Assembly: GCA_934699095.1 (NCBI GenBank)
Contig: CAKUVI010000003.1
Coordinates: 276,524-340,523, forward strand
Reading direction: 5' to 3'
Length of the DNA: 64,000 nt
From: an uncultured Bacteroidales bacterium
GTDB taxonomy: Bacteria > Bacteroidota > Bacteroidia > Bacteroidales > WCHB1-69
Shown: positions 45,410-55,400 of the stretch, piece after piece
How the letters are laid out: each line of letters opens with the position of its first letter
How positions within the stretch are numbered: the stretch's first letter is position 1
The notes under the pieces: model-generated
Seen by the model: the letters and a program-made list of their open reading frames with translations, nothing else
Database searches by the model: none
What the model was told of the DNA's origin: nothing
Translations under genes and position numbers: made by a program

Positions 45410-47194
45410 CTATCCTATGGTTTTGACAATTTTCTCTATATTGAGGCTACGGGCGGAGGCGTCGATAATATCCTTATAGATGCCGCCTTTTTTGTATATA
45501 TCGTCTGGGTTGCCGTCTTCTTCCACGCGGCCGTCTTTAAGAGCGTAGATGTAGTCGGCGTCGATGATTTGGGATATACTATGTGAGATAATGATGACGG
45601 TGCGGTCTTTTTTAATGGCATCGATGCTGTTCTTGATCTGTTCGGTGGCTATGGCGTCGAGGCTGGCGGTAGGTTCATCAAGGAAGATGATGGGCGGGTT
45701 TTTGAGGAACATGCGTGCGATAGCCACGCGCTGTTGCTGTCCGCCGGAAAGATCTGCGGCGTTGCTTGCGAATTGCTTTGGCAGTTCCATCACTTGGTCG
45801 TAGAGATGGGCTTTTTTAGCGGCGTCCATCACTTGTTCGTGGGATGCTTTTGGATTGCCATAGAGGATGTTTTCCTCGATGGTGCCGTCGAAGATATGGT
45901 TTTTTTGCAGAACAAGTCCGATATTGTCGCGCAGGTATTGCGTGTCGTAGTCGCGAAGATCGACCCCGTCCAACGTGATGGTGCCCACCTGCGGCTCATA
46001 GAATTTGTCGAGCAGGTTCACAATGGTGCTCTTGCCCGCGCCTGATAGACCTACCAACGCTGTGATTTTGCCCGGCTCTATCTTCATGTTCACGCCGAAA
46101 AGGGCTTGGGTGCCACTCGGATAGGTGAAATCGACTCCACGAAGTTCAAATTCACCGCGGATTTTCTCAGGACGGTGGTCGCCCGACGGTTCGATTTCTT
46201 TCTCGGAGTTGAGGATTCCAAAGAAGCCCTCGGCGTAGATCAGTGCGTCGTTCACATCATCGAATATGCGCTGCAATTGTGTAATAGGAGCAATCACATT
46301 GCTGAATAGCATCACATGGTACATTATCTTACCGATTGTCATGCCTGGATATTCCTTAAGTACCAGAAAAGCGGTCAGGATAATGACCAACACAGTGCCC
46401 ACTTGCCGCACAAAGCTCTTCAAACCGTTGTAATAGAAAGCCACTTGTCGGGTTTTCATCTGGTTTTGTGTGACCTGGTTTTGGATGTCAAGCTGTTTCT
46501 GAGCCTCTATCTTTTCGCGATTGAAGCTTTTTATGACATTTATAGAGTCGATAATATTCTTGATGCCTTGGCTTTTGGTTTCCAAATGGTTGCGCATCTC
46601 GCGCCGCCAGCCTTTGAGCCGCCGTGCCTGCCGGTAGGTAATCCAGAAATAGACGGGCACGATGGCGAGGGCCACGAGTCCGACATAGACATTTGCAGCG
46701 AACATCAGGATTAGGGCGAGCAAGGCGCTGGTGAAAAGAGGCAGAAGGTCGATGAAGAAATTCTGCACAGTGCGCGACAACGAGCTGACACCCTGGTCGA
46801 TACGGGCTTGCAGCTTGCCTGTGGCGTTGTCGCCGGAGTTGAAGAATGCTATGCGGAAAGTGAGCACCTTTTCTATAACGCTCTGAGCCAGGTCGCGGCT
46901 GACATAGATGCGCATTCTCTCGCCGAAGTAGTTCTGTGCGAAGGTGATTATGGCGGAGAGCACCTCCTTGCCTAAGAGCACCGCACTGATGATGGTCATG
47001 ATGCGCGCCGCCTGGCCCCAGCTGAAGTTGGTGCCGATAAGCGCATTGATGGCATCTACCGTGCGGTCGAGCACGATGGCGTTGACCTGCGCCATCAATG
47101 ATCCCACTAATGTGAGAATCAAGGTTATAAAAACAAGCCATTTATAAGGTTTGACAAAGGGTCGGATGTTCTTGAAGAGTTGAAAAAGGTTCAT
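45410..47194 (-). CDS. ABC exporter, fused membrane and ATPase domains
   Basis: 594 residues from the ATG at 47194; upstream reading to 47332 would run through a repeat and the promoter. Six-helix type IV exporter membrane domain (about 15-310), then the nucleotide-binding domain: Walker A GLSGAGKST, signature LSGGQQQRVAIARMF, Walker B IIFLDEPTASLD, H-loop IISHSISQ. Half-transporter that should act as a homodimer, as MsbA-like or drug exporters do. Substrate cannot be told. Confidence 0.9.
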   Translation of the reverse strand: MNLFQLFKNIRPFVKPYKWLVFITLILTLVGSLMAQVNAIVLDRTVDAINALIGTNFSWGQAARIMTIISAVLLGKEVLSAIITFAQNYFGERMRIYVSRDLAQSVIEKVLTFRIAFFNSGDNATGKLQARIDQGVSSLSRTVQNFFIDLLPLFTSALLALILMFAANVYVGLVALAIVPVYFWITYRQARRLKGWRREMRNHLETKSQGIKNIIDSINVIKSFNREKIEAQKQLDIQNQVTQNQMKTRQVAFYYNGLKSFVRQVGTVLVIILTAFLVLKEYPGMTIGKIMYHVMLFSNVIAPITQLQRIFDDVNDALIYAEGFFGILNSEKEIEPSGDHRPEKIRGEFELRGVDFTYPSGTQALFGVNMKIEPGKITALVGLSGAGKSTIVNLLDKFYEPQVGTITLDGVDLRDYDTQYLRDNIGLVLQKNHIFDGTIEENILYGNPKASHEQVMDAAKKAHLYDQVMELPKQFASNAADLSGGQQQRVAIARMFLKNPPIIFLDEPTASLDAIATEQIKNSIDAIKKDRTVIIISHSISQIIDADYIYALKDGRVEEDGNPDDIYKKGGIYKDIIDASARSLNIEKIVKTIG

Positions 47195-47213
47195 TTTTGT
47201 CGATTTTAAGCGG

Positions 47214-47221
47214 CAAAAATA
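47214..47221 (-). promoter_or_regulatory. -7 promoter element of the ABC exporter gene
   Basis: Minus-strand TATTTTTG, 19 bases before the ATG at 47194, which it confirms. Confidence 0.6.
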
Positions 47222-47295
47222 AAAAAAACTATCACTGTATGATAAAATAAACGCACGATTTGTTGCAACCACAGGGTCGCGGTTGTTTTCACGCA

Positions 47296-47330
47296 GTAGA
47301 GACTCGCCGTGGCGCGTCTCAACATTTCCC
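47296..47330. repeat. Dispersed palindromic repeat, copy 4
   Basis: GTAGAGACTCGCC ... GGCGCGTCTCAAC followed by ATTTCCC. Read on minus, GGGAAATGTTGAGACGCGCC matches the copy at 52332 (GGGAAATGTAGAGACGCGCC) with one difference. Confidence 0.8.
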
Positions 47331-47352
47331 ATTTTCCAGATAGCAATAAATT

Positions 47353-48756
47353 TTACATCAAAGAGAGCAGCACTACGTTCTCCACATGCTGGGTGTGAGG
47401 GAACATGTCAACCGGCTGCACTTTCTCGACCTTATATTTTGGTGCCAGAAGTGTAAGGTCTCGAGCTTGGGTTGCCGGGTTGCAGCTCACATACACAATC
47501 TTTGGAACCTCCAACTTCAGCAGCTGATCGATGACGTTGGGGTGCATTCCCGCGCGCGGTGGGTCGGAGATAATCACATCGGGGCGGCCATGCTTGGTTA
47601 TGAACTCATCGGTGAAGATTTTTGCCATGTCGCCAACCACGAACTCCGTATTAGTGATGCCATTTTGGGCGGAATTGATATTTGCGTCTTCCACCGCAGT
47701 GTCAACATATTCGATGCCCACCACCCTCTTTGCCTGATGAGCCACAAAATTAGCTATAGTGCCGGTGCCGGTGAACAGGTCATAAACAACCTCATCTGAC
47801 TTGATGTCGGCAAATTCACGCACCACCTTGTAAAGATTATAAGCTTGCTCGCTGTTTGTTTGGTAGAAAGACTTGGGTCCTACCTTGAACTGCAGGTTCT
47901 CCATCTTTTCTGTGATAAAGTCTTGACCAGCATAAAGATGGAAGGGAAGATCGAAAATTGCATCGTTCAGTTTTGTATTTACAACGTATGTCAGGGAAGT
48001 GATTTCAGGGAAGTTCTGATACAAAGCTGCGAGCATCTCTTTCACCTTGTCGTTATAGCGAGTCACGATCATGACCACCATAAGGTCACCGGTGGAGGCG
48101 GTACGGATAATAATGTTACGCAAGAGTCCGACCTGCTTTCTCGGGTCATAGAAATCGAGATCATGGTCGATCGCGTATTGTTTGCAAAACAAGCGAATAT
48201 CGTTGCTTGGTGCAGCCTGAAGCCAGCAGTGCTTTATGTCAAGAATCTTGTCGAACATACCCGGCACATGGAAGCCGAGGCAGCGTGAGTCAAAGGTCTC
48301 GTCATCTTTCACTTTGTCGAGCTCGTCATAGGGGAGCCACATCATGGTGGAGAAGGTATATTCGAGTTTATTACGATAGTAATAATGCTTCTCGGAGCCG
48401 ATGATGGGCATCAGGGGAGGGAATTCAAACTTGCCGAGATGGCGGAAGTTGTCTTCCACCTGCTTTTGTTTGAATTCAAGCTGTTTTTCATACGAGAGCA
48501 TCTGCCACTTGCAGCCGCCGCAGTTGCCGAAATGCACGCAGGGTGCGGCCACGCGATCGGGTGATGGCTGCTTGATTCTCAGAAGGTTGCACTCCGCATA
48601 TCCGCGTTTGCGCTTATAAACCTCAACATCCACAATGTCTCCAGGAACTGCATACGGCACAAACACAGTCAATCCGTCAACTTTTCCTACGGCCTTGCCC
48701 TCTGCACCTGCGGATATTATCTCCAAATCTTCAATTATATATCTTTTAAAACTCAT
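47353..48756 (-). CDS. rlmD: 23S rRNA (uracil-5-)-methyltransferase, RlmD family
   Basis: 467 residues. N-terminal TRAM domain (AEGKAVGKVDGLTVFVPYAVPGD), Fe-S cysteines CVHFGNCGGCKW, and a SAM-dependent methyltransferase core with DLFTGTGTIANFVA (SAM motif), ISDPPRAGM and the catalytic YVSCNPATQARDL motif. Methylates a uracil C5 in rRNA (U1939 in E. coli for RlmD); RlmC or tRNA-acting paralogues cannot be excluded. Follows nadD by 6 bases in one operon. Confidence 0.88.
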   Translation of the reverse strand: MSFKRYIIEDLEIISAGAEGKAVGKVDGLTVFVPYAVPGDIVDVEVYKRKRGYAECNLLRIKQPSPDRVAAPCVHFGNCGGCKWQMLSYEKQLEFKQKQVEDNFRHLGKFEFPPLMPIIGSEKHYYYRNKLEYTFSTMMWLPYDELDKVKDDETFDSRCLGFHVPGMFDKILDIKHCWLQAAPSNDIRLFCKQYAIDHDLDFYDPRKQVGLLRNIIIRTASTGDLMVVMIVTRYNDKVKEMLAALYQNFPEITSLTYVVNTKLNDAIFDLPFHLYAGQDFITEKMENLQFKVGPKSFYQTNSEQAYNLYKVVREFADIKSDEVVYDLFTGTGTIANFVAHQAKRVVGIEYVDTAVEDANINSAQNGITNTEFVVGDMAKIFTDEFITKHGRPDVIISDPPRAGMHPNVIDQLLKLEVPKIVYVSCNPATQARDLTLLAPKYKVEKVQPVDMFPHTQHVENVVLLSLM

Positions 48757-48762
48757 ATTCTA

Positions 48763-49341
48763 CTATTTTATATAAAAACCGGACTCGTCAATACACTTGA
48801 AAACCTTTTCTGGAAGCATAAAACGAACAGATCTCTTCTCTTTCAGATTTTGTCTTATCATTGTGGATGACAACTCCATCAAAGGTGCGTCCACAATGTG
48901 AACATTTGGGTGGGCTCTTAGTTCCCCTCCATCATAATTTGGGCGCGGATAAACATAAAGCTGGTAATTTTCGAGAATAAATTCGTAATTAAACCATTTT
49001 TTGAACGATTGTAGATTATCTTCGCCCATAATCAAACAAAATTCACGATTTGGATGTTGTTCGCGAAGCACCTGAAGAGTAAAACTCGTGTATGAAGGTT
49101 TCGGAAGTGAAAACTCAACGTCACAGGCTTTGAACCTTATATCGTCTTCTATTGCAAGATTCACCAAATGAAGCCGCTGCCGGTCGTCTAATAGAGAATT
49201 CTTCTTCTTCAGCGGATTTTGAGGTGACACTACGAACCATAATTCGTCCAAATCAGAATGTTCCACCAAATATTCGGCAATAATCAGATGACCTATATGG
49301 ATAGGATTGAAGGAACCGAAATATAAACCCGTTTTTTTCAT
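48763..49341 (-). CDS. nadD: Nicotinate-nucleotide adenylyltransferase
   Basis: 192 residues from the ATG at 49341; a start at 49359 overlaps the -7 element. Makes nicotinic acid adenine dinucleotide from NaMN and ATP in NAD synthesis. The nucleotidyltransferase motif is GLYFGSFNPIHIGHLIIAEY, and the second motif is MELSSTMIRQNLKEKRSVRFML (S-x-T-x-x-R). VSPQNPLKKKNSLLDDRQRL is typical of NadD. Confidence 0.93.
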   Translation of the reverse strand: MKKTGLYFGSFNPIHIGHLIIAEYLVEHSDLDELWFVVSPQNPLKKKNSLLDDRQRLHLVNLAIEDDIRFKACDVEFSLPKPSYTSFTLQVLREQHPNREFCLIMGEDNLQSFKKWFNYEFILENYQLYVYPRPNYDGGELRAHPNVHIVDAPLMELSSTMIRQNLKEKRSVRFMLPEKVFKCIDESGFYIK

Positions 49342-49356
49342 CTGCAAAAAATCGTG

Positions 49357-49364
49357 CAAAGATA
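49357..49364 (-). promoter_or_regulatory. -7 promoter element of nadD-rlmD
   Basis: Minus-strand TATCTTTG, 15 bases before the ATG at 49341, so the mRNA leader is very short. Confidence 0.6.
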
Positions 49365-49442
49365 CAAAAATCGCTGTCTATTTTAAACTTTTTCATAAAA
49401 CTAATGTTTAGTCTGTCTAAGTTTTTAGATTTTTACAGCCTT

Positions 49443-49901
49443 ATGAAAAAAATTTTGCCCAAAATCGCGCTGATTTTTATCGCTTTAGGATTGTCAACAA
49501 ATATTTTTGCACAATCTGCAGAAATGGATAAACTTTTCAATAAATACGATTCAAAAAGGCACTTTGAGGTGGCTGAATACGGCACAGAAAAGCCAATTTG
49601 GATGAATCTTATCGCTCATAATGCATCATTTGTGAAAATTCTCTCATGCGATGCTAAGCAAAAAAGCAGAAAATACAAGAAATTCAACCAGGAATTGAAA
49701 AAATCCACAGAGAATTTCAACATCATTTTCGAGATGAACGACAAGAATCATTTCATAAAGGTCGCAGCCACGGAGAAAGACAAGGATGGTTGTATGAACT
49801 TCGTGATAATCAACGCTTTAGGGGAGAAAGAAAAAGTTATTTGGCTATATGGCCGCACCAACATCAAGAAATTCATCAACTATTTGAAGGAAAATTTATA
49901 G
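49443..49901 (+). CDS. Small secreted protein, unknown function
   Basis: 152 residues from the ATG at 49443, which opens a signal peptide (MKKILPKIALIFIALGLSTNIFA before QSAEMDK); starting at 49404 would put 13 residues ahead of it. The mature part (about 129 residues, Lys-rich, with MDKLFNKYDSKRHF near its start and NYLKENL at the end) is slightly reminiscent of DUF4252 proteins of Bacteroidetes; this is weak. Divergent from nadD, convergent with the cargo gene. Confidence 0.7.
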   Translation: MKKILPKIALIFIALGLSTNIFAQSAEMDKLFNKYDSKRHFEVAEYGTEKPIWMNLIAHNASFVKILSCDAKQKSRKYKKFNQELKKSTENFNIIFEMNDKNHFIKVAATEKDKDGCMNFVIINALGEKEKVIWLYGRTNIKKFINYLKENL

Positions 49902-49934
49902 TACTAACAACAAAATTATCACAACAAATTGGCT

Positions 49935-51791
49935 CTATAGAACAATTAACGAGCCCTTAATCTTATAGCGTTTGCCCATCTTGTCGGAATAGTTGATGAT
50001 ATAGTTGTATGTTTCATTCATATAAAGCTTGTCGTTCACTCTTCCGTCCCATCTGAAATTTATGTCATAGGAGTGAAAAACGACATTACCGTATTTATTG
50101 AAGATGACGATTTCAAAAGATTCAACATTCTCTTTGGTGACACTGTGAATGAAAAACTCGTCATTCAGTCCGTCTGCTTTCCCCGGAGTTATACTATTTG
50201 GAAGCAGGAATGACGGTTCGCAGGGGGATAGTTTATAGGCTGCGGTCATTGAGCAGCTTTGCTCCGTTGCGGTGACCATATAAGTCCCCGGGGTGGAGAC
50301 CTCAATAACAGGAGATTGTTCACCGGTGCTCCAGACATAATTTGAGGCATTGGTAAACACTGACAGGAGAACCGAAGAGGAGCTACAAGCATCATCGGTG
50401 TTTGGGACTATTTCCACTTCGATGGGAATTATTGAGACAGTGAGGTTTATGGTGCTGTCGCAGCCGGCTTGGGTGGAGAGCGTGGTACTATAAACACCTT
50501 CGGATGTTATATATGAGCCGTGCCATAAGATTGGAAGTTCATAGGAACAAACCGTCCTGCTCATTTCAACAGTTGTATCGGCGCAGCCTACAGCGAGTTT
50601 GATAATAAGGAGGCTGTCGCAGCCGTAGTGATTGACGAGATGTTGTTCATATACTCCGGCAGCGGTATATTCCTCGTCATTGATAGTGTAAGGCAGTTCT
50701 GCAGGGCCTATGGTAATTTCAATGGTTTCGCTTGTGTTTGGCAATGAGGTGACTATGAGGGTCACTGTGCTGTCGGCGCCAACAGAGTTTGTCAGAATGA
50801 CAGTTTTTTCGCCAGGTTCGTCAAATATGGCACCATTCCAAGAAAGAGGGAAGGAATCTTCGCAAACAGCGGTGTCGTGAGTGGAAGCAGTGGGATTCAG
50901 AAAGCTGTTGGCCTTCAAAAAGACGCCTGAATCATAGTTGTTGTCGCCCACATTTCCTACAGACAGGTGCATGTGGTAGGTCTCGCCAGCGATGATATGT
51001 GCGCCAGCGGTAAGCACCACAGTATATCCGTCGTACTCAACACCAGGTGCTTCCATGGGGTTTTGGATATAATACTGACTGTAAAGGCCGTCGATACAGC
51101 CTTCCTGATCAGGATATCCTGATTCACCTACACCTTGGTTTATAGTATTAATTGCAACATAGATACCTTCCGGGGCGTCCGCGGAAACCGTCCCGGGAAT
51201 AACAGCTATATTGCGGTCTGTGAAATTAGTGGCGCCACCGGTTGCGGGATCCGGCCCTGACAGCAAAAAGGCGAAAATGTCATTAAATTGCGAGCAAACA
51301 AACTCAGGATATTCATCAGAAGCGAAAATATAGCTGAAAGAGAAGGTGTCGGATGTAGATACAAAATCGAAATCCAGAGTTGAACAAGCGTAGATGTCAT
51401 CATTGACGAAAGGCTGAAGTTTCGGGTCGCTAAAATATATTTCAACCTCATCTGACATATCTTCGTAATAATTAGGACCTTCAGCAACTGAAACGTTGCC
51501 TGTTGTCAACAATAATCCGGAATTGAACAGAAAGCCGGAGGCATTAGCCTGAAACGTCCCTATTTGTGGATAAGTGACATTTCCCGTGATATTGTTGAAT
51601 TTTCCGTTGCTTAGCACAACTCCGGGACCAGCCAGATGCTGAGTCAAGATATCATCTATGTTAAAGCCATTCAACGAAGTGACTGAAATATTCTGATTTT
51701 GTGCATTTACTATATTGCAAATGGAAAAAATCGCAAACAAAAGACAAAAAAATGCTGTTTCCGTTCCTGATTTATAGAATGTATTTTTCAT
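49935..51791 (-). CDS. T9SS type B cargo protein with a choice-of-anchor L domain
   Basis: 618 residues. Signal peptide about 1-30. Residues 40-300 fit the choice-of-anchor L domain: a variable-length start NGFNIDDILTQHLAGPGV, FNSGLLLTTGNV, FSYIFASDEYPEFVCSQFNDIFAFLLSG, and DSGVFLKANSF at the end. Then repeated beta-modules with GCDSLLIIKL and GCDSTINLTV (T9SS cargo repeats), a PKD/Ig-like segment and a type B sorting domain (LPNSITPGKADGLNDEFFI, FNKYGNVVF, WDGRVNDK, ending GSLIVL). Surface protein of unknown binding partner. Confidence 0.87.
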   Translation of the reverse strand: MKNTFYKSGTETAFFCLLFAIFSICNIVNAQNQNISVTSLNGFNIDDILTQHLAGPGVVLSNGKFNNITGNVTYPQIGTFQANASGFLFNSGLLLTTGNVSVAEGPNYYEDMSDEVEIYFSDPKLQPFVNDDIYACSTLDFDFVSTSDTFSFSYIFASDEYPEFVCSQFNDIFAFLLSGPDPATGGATNFTDRNIAVIPGTVSADAPEGIYVAINTINQGVGESGYPDQEGCIDGLYSQYYIQNPMEAPGVEYDGYTVVLTAGAHIIAGETYHMHLSVGNVGDNNYDSGVFLKANSFLNPTASTHDTAVCEDSFPLSWNGAIFDEPGEKTVILTNSVGADSTVTLIVTSLPNTSETIEITIGPAELPYTINDEEYTAAGVYEQHLVNHYGCDSLLIIKLAVGCADTTVEMSRTVCSYELPILWHGSYITSEGVYSTTLSTQAGCDSTINLTVSIIPIEVEIVPNTDDACSSSSVLLSVFTNASNYVWSTGEQSPVIEVSTPGTYMVTATEQSCSMTAAYKLSPCEPSFLLPNSITPGKADGLNDEFFIHSVTKENVESFEIVIFNKYGNVVFHSYDINFRWDGRVNDKLYMNETYNYIINYSDKMGKRYKIKGSLIVL

Positions 51792-51825
51792 GACATTGGA
51801 TTTTTGGGACGTAACAAAAAGTTTA

Positions 51826-51833
51826 CAAAGATA
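51826..51833 (-). promoter_or_regulatory. -7 promoter element of the type B cargo gene
   Basis: Minus-strand TATCTTTG, 35 bases before the ATG; a TTG lies 15 bases farther up (51849-51851). Confidence 0.6.
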
Positions 51834-51916
51834 ATAAATATAATATTACAATATATAAAAACGTAGGTTTTTGTTAAGCAGGCAGATTAATGCATGGAAA
51901 TTATTTATTAATCGTT

Positions 51917-52121
51917 AATCCCCTGAAGGGGATTAAATATTGGACATGGAAATCTTTTCCGCTCTACCGGGCTTTATCCCCCCAACGGGGATTAATTGAA
52001 TGAAAATATTTCTTAGGCGCGGGTTCAACTCTCCTTCGGAGAGTTTGCAAGTTATCACGCACGTGGGCTGGGCTGGCCGACGGACTCTTTCCTCTGCCGC
52101 AGTTGTTAGGTTCCGGCAGAG
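51917..52121. repeat. Cluster of four hairpins in non-coding DNA
   Basis: TTAATCCCC/GGGGATTAA at about 51917-51937, ATCCCC/GGGGAT at 51976-51992, AACTCTCC/GGAGAGTT at 52027-52045 and CTCTGCCG/CGGCAGAG at 52092-52121. The first two resemble the CCCC...GGGGATTAA hairpins common between Bacteroidetes genes. No gene of convincing quality in 51792-52466. Confidence 0.7.
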
Positions 52122-52153
52122 CGTGCGGGATTTAATGTCGGCTTGATTTTTTG

Positions 52154-52245
52154 GTTACTTTTTGCATAAACTGCTCACGCTCGGAAAAGCAAGCAAGCTT
52201 TTCTTTTCGCTCGCTTAATCGCAGTTTTTATCAAGAAAAAAGTAA
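52154..52245. repeat. Nested imperfect inverted repeat, MITE-like
   Basis: Three nested arms: GTTACTTTTT/AAAAAGTAAC (52154-52163, 52236-52245), AAACTGC/GCAGTTT (52168-52174, 52221-52227), GAAAAGC/GCTTTTC (52184-52190, 52197-52203). Possible non-autonomous element or remnant. Confidence 0.6.
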
Positions 52246-52331
52246 CATATAAAATGCTTAAATTAAACCTACGCTTAAATGCAGCCAATAATTTTCCTTC
52301 TAATTTAGGAGAGGCCGGAGGCAATTTGACA

Positions 52332-52355
52332 ATGGGAAATGTAGAGACGCGCCGC
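52332..52355. repeat. Dispersed palindromic repeat, copy 5 (half element)
   Basis: GGGAAATGTAGAGACGCGCC matches one arm of copy 4; the second arm is degenerate (TGCGTTTGCG follows). Confidence 0.7.
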
Positions 52356-52398
52356 ATCCCTGCGTTTGCGTGCATACAAGCAATTCCCTCAGGAATAA

Positions 52399-52426
52399 AA
52401 CGGCCTCTCCTTGCGGAGAAGCCGTT
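52399..52426 (-). terminator. Hairpin after the fibre gene
   Basis: AACGGCCTCTCC pairs with GGAGAAGCCGTT, one mismatch, loop TTGC. The minus-strand T-run is short (four), so it may be a weak terminator. Confidence 0.5.
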
Positions 52427-52466
52427 GCAAAAAACGCTCTATTATTAGTATTAGTATGAATACGGA

Positions 52467-55400
52467 TTAGTATTCGAAGTCTTGGACACAGCGCACCGAA
52501 AAGCCACTATGGAGATCGCTGCCTGTTTGAATACTCAAGGCGTAGGGCGTTATCTTCAGACGACAACCCCAAGCGGCATACGTCACAGATTGTCCGGATT
52601 CTTGTAATCCAATGCCTTCATCAGGTACCCAATATCCCACATAATTATTGAAGGAGTTGATCAACCCACTGACTGTCTGAATCTTGTGATGCAAAGCCGC
52701 AACCTCTTCATACAGAGGAATATGCCAGCCCACCGGACAGACTCCCTGTATGACACCTGCCGAGTTCGTAGTGCCTGTGCCCATATAAGCTTTGATGTTG
52801 TACAGATAGCCATTCGTTTGCAAATTCCCCGGATTTGCTCTATATGCGTAAGACGACATCTGGGCGACCCATGTGCTGTGATCGAAAAGGTTGATATAGA
52901 CACCATTATTATAAGAAGTCTCTCTCAGATTTTCAGCCATCCAACATTTTGAACCAACCAGTATAGTGCTATACGTGTTGTTGGAGCTGCTTGTCAGCTG
53001 TTGCCCGCATGTGATCGGGGTTGTGAACTGAACTAGACCAGAATACCTGATGCCAACGCAGTTCTTGACATAGGCACGGACGTAATAGGTGGTGTTGCCT
53101 GTCAGTCCTGTCAGTTGCACAGAATCTTTATCGTTAATGAAGGTACTGTGATTGGATTGAACATTATAAACACCACTGCCACCGATGGTGGGATTGGAAT
53201 TGGTGGTGCTGTAAACCACACCGCTGTAGGTAGGCGCTGGATAATCCTGATTATTTGGACTAAACCATTGGTACCTTATAGTTGCCGATGTATTTGTCTT
53301 TCTTAATACATTAACCCACGGAATCTGATTTACTTTATGTGGTGTTATCACATATTTGATGCTGCTATAGACAGTGTCACAACCTGCATTATATGCATAA
53401 GCCCTATAGTAAAGAGTGTCGGCATTAAAATCTCCATTGACGGTGAAAAAGTGTGTGTAGTATTCAGATGCATTAGTATATTGTACATAATTATGATACG
53501 GCTCAAAAGTGGTGAGCGTGAGATGCGAAGAATTCGTGCTGAACAACAAGCCGAAAGTCGTGCTAGCCGGATTTCCGACAGTGATGTTGAGCGGAACGTT
53601 ATATTTCAAGTATGTTTTTACCGTGGTGTCACGGGTTGCTGTACCCATAGAGATGGCCGCATTCTTCAACGTGGTGACAGCGGAAGAACTCAAATTGGTC
53701 GCAAAGACCGTGTCATTCGGCGTGCCGTTGCCAAAATTGTAGATCAAACAACCTCTCCACTTGTAAGCGGCGCCGGAAGTGAGTCCTGTGACAGTCTTTG
53801 CATAAGTGAAATTGGAGAATGAATTGCTATAGTCTTCAAAGGAAATCGTGGTATAATGATCCGGATAGGAACCATTACTGTTCTGCTTATAAAGAGCCAG
53901 ACCTCTCTTTATGATGACAGCATCATTTGCATTGACCTGAATACCTGCAATGGTTATAGAATTTTTCGTCTTGCTATAATCATAACCCGAAGATACGGTT
54001 GGCGGCATTTTTGTCGTAAAGCTTTTCACTTCGCCGTACTGGGTGCCGTTTTCATTAGTTGCATACGCACGATAGTAATAAGTGGTACCTGCAGTAAGCC
54101 CTGAAATATCAATATTAAAAGCGCCTGTTGCTGCCGAGGAGGTCGCCTTGCTGTCAGCTATGGTAGGATTATTGCTTGTACTGTAGCAAATACCAACTTC
54201 CGTGATAGTACTGCCGCCTGTAGTATATACATTACCGCCCAAAGTAGCTGTTGAACCAGAATAAGATGTTACAGATTCTGTTGCCACAGACGGCGGGGTA
54301 TTGCCTTTGACACAACGAACAGACTCGTAGTACATATTACGTACCAATAGTGTTGAAGTAACGGTAGGTGAATCATAATACAAATAGAAAACAGGATCAC
54401 CACTTATACTTGTCGAATTGAGCCAGAAATCCATTTTGCCTCCATAATTAACAGGAGCTCCAGATTGTATTATTACTCCTCCCGCAGGATATGCGTTGAA
54501 GCCAGCTGCATTGTTGGATGTTTGGCTATTGCCAATAGCACAAGTGGTTGTGCTTTCATTCCATCCGGATGTTGATGCCAACGTTTTGGCAATATTAAGG
54601 CTGGAACTGCCGCATTGATAAGAGCTCTGACCTCCCAGATAAGCCTTCAGTGTGTTGCACTCATCTAAAGAGGGTAGGTGCCATCCGGTGGGACAGATAC
54701 CTTGGACATTGGTGCTATTGGATGTAACTGACCCGTTAAGGGCAGAGGCGTAGGTATATAAACGGCCATAATTCGCATTAACAGATGTGGCATTGTTCGG
54801 TATTTTATACGTGATGGAGCCACCGCCCGGGTAGGTTGTGCTGCGAAGGTTCTGCGCCATCCAGCACTGCGAGCCTATCTGTATGGTAGGATAGCTGTTG
54901 CTGTTGGCATCCGTTACGGTAGCGGCATTCTTACAACGCATAGCATGACCGTCGGCAGGGGTTGTGAAGCTTATCTGGCTACTATATGACCAACCCGCGA
55001 TGTTCTTGGCACACGCACGCACATAATAAGTGGTGTTCGGCTCCAGATCAGCGTATTCTAAGAAATCATCTGCTGTGTTGTCAGTGAAGGCATACTTCAA
55101 AGAAGCAGAGTATTTAGGATTCTGAGACTTTGCACAAACGATGTAGCGTTCGGTGATATCAGCTCCTCCATTGTCGGTTACATTGGCTGTCAGTCTCTTG
55201 GCATATTGCGTATTGGTTCCTGCACCATTGTCTGTCAAAGTTACGGTAGGCAGATCTGAGGCAGGATTGGCCGTGTTGGGATTGTCTTTGAGACAACGCA
55301 CACCCGCTTTGAGACTTTGGATCTGAGTGGCGGTAGGACTCACTTCTTGTGGTGTTGTATTGTTATACATTATGCCCCATACTGTGGGAATTGAACTACT

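Noticed and set aside
47195..47332. 46 additional N-terminal codons for the ABC exporter
   Set aside because: They run through a palindromic repeat and the -7 promoter element; family homology begins at the ATG at 47194.
52175..52375. A 66-codon open frame over the inverted repeat
   Set aside because: It reads through the nested inverted repeat and the palindromic repeat, has no promoter and looks like repeat DNA read as protein.
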